A DNA stretch of 6,293 nt from Lachnospiraceae bacterium. Its GTDB lineage: Bacteria; Bacillota; Clostridia; Lachnospirales; Lachnospiraceae. The DNA is taken from assembly GCA_022798035.1 (NCBI GenBank), contig JAAWLS010000150.1, forward strand, positions 1-6,293, written 5' to 3'. The translations under genes and the position numbers were made by a program. The notes under the pieces are model-generated. The model saw only the letters and a program-made list of their open reading frames with translations. It was not told the DNA's origin and did no database searches. Below are positions 5,148-6,293 of this stretch, piece after piece (position 1 is the first letter of the stretch; each line of letters opens with the position of its first letter).

Positions 5148-6293
5148 CTGTTTCTTATATTGAGATTCATAAATTTCCCGGTAAACTCCGCAGGAGTTCA
5201 GCAGTTGTTCATGGGTTCCCATGCCTACAGCTTCTCCGTCCTCCAGCACAATAATCTTATCTGCATGCTGAATGGAAGAAGTACGCTGAGACACAATAAA
5301 TACTGTGGGACTTTCCTTCATTTCCCGGATTGCCCTGCGCAGTTTTGCATCTGTAGCATAATCTAAGGCGGAAGCGCTGTCGTCTAAAATGAGAATTTCC
5401 GGTTTCCGAACCAATGCCCGGGCAATGGTAAGTCTCTGCCTCTGCCCGCCGGAAAAGTTCTTCCCGCCTTGTTCCACAGGGGCCTCCAGTCTTCCCTCTT
5501 TCCCCTCCACTACTTCCTTCGCCTGCGCAATTTCCAAGGCCTCCATCATTTCTTCTTCTGAGGCATCGCTTTTGCCCCAGCAGAGATTTTCCCGGATGGT
5601 GCCTTTAAACAGCACTGCTTTCTGCATGACAATTCCCACTTTCTGGCGCAGTTCCTCCAGAGAGTATTCCTTTACATTCTTCCCATAGAGCAGCACTTCT
5701 CCTCTGGTAGCGTCATAAAATCTAGGAATCAGATGTACCAGAGAAGTTTTTCCGGAACCAGTTCCGCCGATAATTCCAACTGTCTCTCCCCTGCTGACAG
5801 AAAAATCAATGTCCGACAAACTCTCGGCTCCTGCTTCCTGATACGTCAGACCTACATGAGAAAACTGCACAACCGGAGCTTCTCTGCCGGCGTCCTTCTT
5901 TCCTGTTTCACAGACAGATTTCCCGTTGTCTGCTTCTTTATCTGTTTCAGGGGCAGATTCCCTCTCGTCCCTTTTTACCCCAGAGGAAGCCGTATCTTTC
6001 GGCATACTGCTTGGAATCTCAAGCACCGCCTCCACACGGTTTCCACATGCCACGGCTTTCGTGATAGTCACAATCAAGTTGGCAAGTTTAATCAGCTCCA
6101 CTAAAATCTGAGACATATAATTTACCAGAGCCACCACTTCTCCCTGAGTCAAAGTTCCGCTGTCAACCTGAAAGGCTCCGGTATACAGCAGGAAAATCGT
6201 CGCGCCGTTGATAATTACATAAGTGACCGGATTTAAAAATGCGCTGATTCTTCCCACACGGTTCTGCATGTCCGTGAGATTTTCCAGACCTTC
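5145..6293 (-). CDS. ABC exporter half-transporter, degenerate-site subunit, partial: N-terminus lies beyond the right edge
   Basis: The frame is open to the window edge, giving 382 visible residues; roughly the first 200 (most of the membrane domain) are missing. The methionine at 6269 is internal, since EGLENLTD precedes it in frame. Visible parts are the last membrane helices and a complete ATPase domain: Walker A GGTGSGKT (visible residues 176-183), Q-loop Gln224, canonical signature SGGQRQ, Walker B LILDD with Asp305 where the catalytic Glu should be, and SQR with Gln336 in place of the switch His. These are the hallmark losses of the TM287/BmrC-type half. Its intact signature would complete the working ATP site of the downstream partner. 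A charged linker of about 44 residues (96-139) joins the membrane and ATPase domains. It is the first of the two ABC genes; its promoter is outside the window. Confidence 0.92.
   Translation of the reverse strand, partial: EGLENLTDMQNRVGRISAFLNPVTYVIINGATIFLLYTGAFQVDSGTLTQGEVVALVNYMSQILVELIKLANLIVTITKAVACGNRVEAVLEIPSSMPKDTASSGVKRDERESAPETDKEADNGKSVCETGKKDAGREAPVVQFSHVGLTYQEAGAESLSDIDFSVSRGETVGIIGGTGSGKTSLVHLIPRFYDATRGEVLLYGKNVKEYSLEELRQKVGIVMQKAVLFKGTIRENLCWGKSDASEEEMMEALEIAQAKEVVEGKEGRLEAPVEQGGKNFSGGQRQRLTIARALVRKPEILILDDSASALDYATDAKLRRAIREMKESPTVFIVSQRTSSIQHADKIIVLEDGEAVGMGTHEQLLNSCGVYREIYESQYKKQ

Noticed and set aside
4764..5366. 200-codon plus-strand open frame spanning the junction of the two ABC genes
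   Set aside because: It crosses a well-defined stop/ribosome-binding-site junction on the other strand and encodes low-complexity His/Phe/Ser-rich sequence typical of a shadow frame.
1..6293. CRISPR arrays, insertion sequences, tRNA or rRNA genes, phage genes or attachment sites
   Set aside because: No direct-repeat array, transposase, inverted-repeat ends, tRNA cloverleaf or rRNA sequence was seen in the window.

Overview
The window looks like chromosomal DNA from a Gram-positive, spore-forming Clostridia species, most likely a Lachnospiraceae member. The grounds are: a three-repeat SPOCS (DUF3794) spore-envelope protein beside veg, consensus sigma-A promoters, AGGAGG-type ribosome binding sites, a Bacillus/Clostridia-type LexA box, and a Y-family polymerase of the HIDVNSAYLSW type that I know mainly from Clostridia. 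This is inference from protein resemblance; no search was run.

Layout, left to right. 1-1439 (minus): a SPOCS-domain protein, cut at the left edge just as its C-terminal LysM domain begins; it probably starts at a TTG. 1440-1497: a long hairpin with a U-tract, most likely the veg terminator, whose 3' arm holds the ribosome binding site of the SPOCS gene. 1522-1770 (minus): veg. 1771-2018: an unusually long (about 250 nt) leader to veg, tiled with possible hairpins and ending in a terminator-like element. 2025-2053: a near-perfect sigma-A promoter firing leftward into that leader. 2120-2148: a rightward promoter for the polymerase gene with a LexA-type box filling its spacer. 2178-3356 (plus): Y-family DNA polymerase (DinB-like) with a C-terminal beta-clamp motif. 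3378-5135 and 5145-6293 (minus, converging on dinB): the two halves of a heterodimeric ABC exporter; the upstream half runs off the right edge.

How the parts work together. The leftward block is a strongly expressed veg gene followed by a spore-morphogenesis gene, separated by a terminator. The polymerase appears to be a stand-alone SOS (DNA damage) gene divergent from veg. The ABC genes are translationally coupled and have complementary defects: one has lost the catalytic Glu and switch His, the other has an altered signature motif. This is the pattern of exporters with one degenerate and one working ATP site (TM287/288, BmrCD, LmrCD).

Most of the window is ordinary. The parts most worth a second look are the structured veg leader, the hairpin that overlaps the SPOCS ribosome binding site, and the LexA box placed exactly in the dinB promoter.
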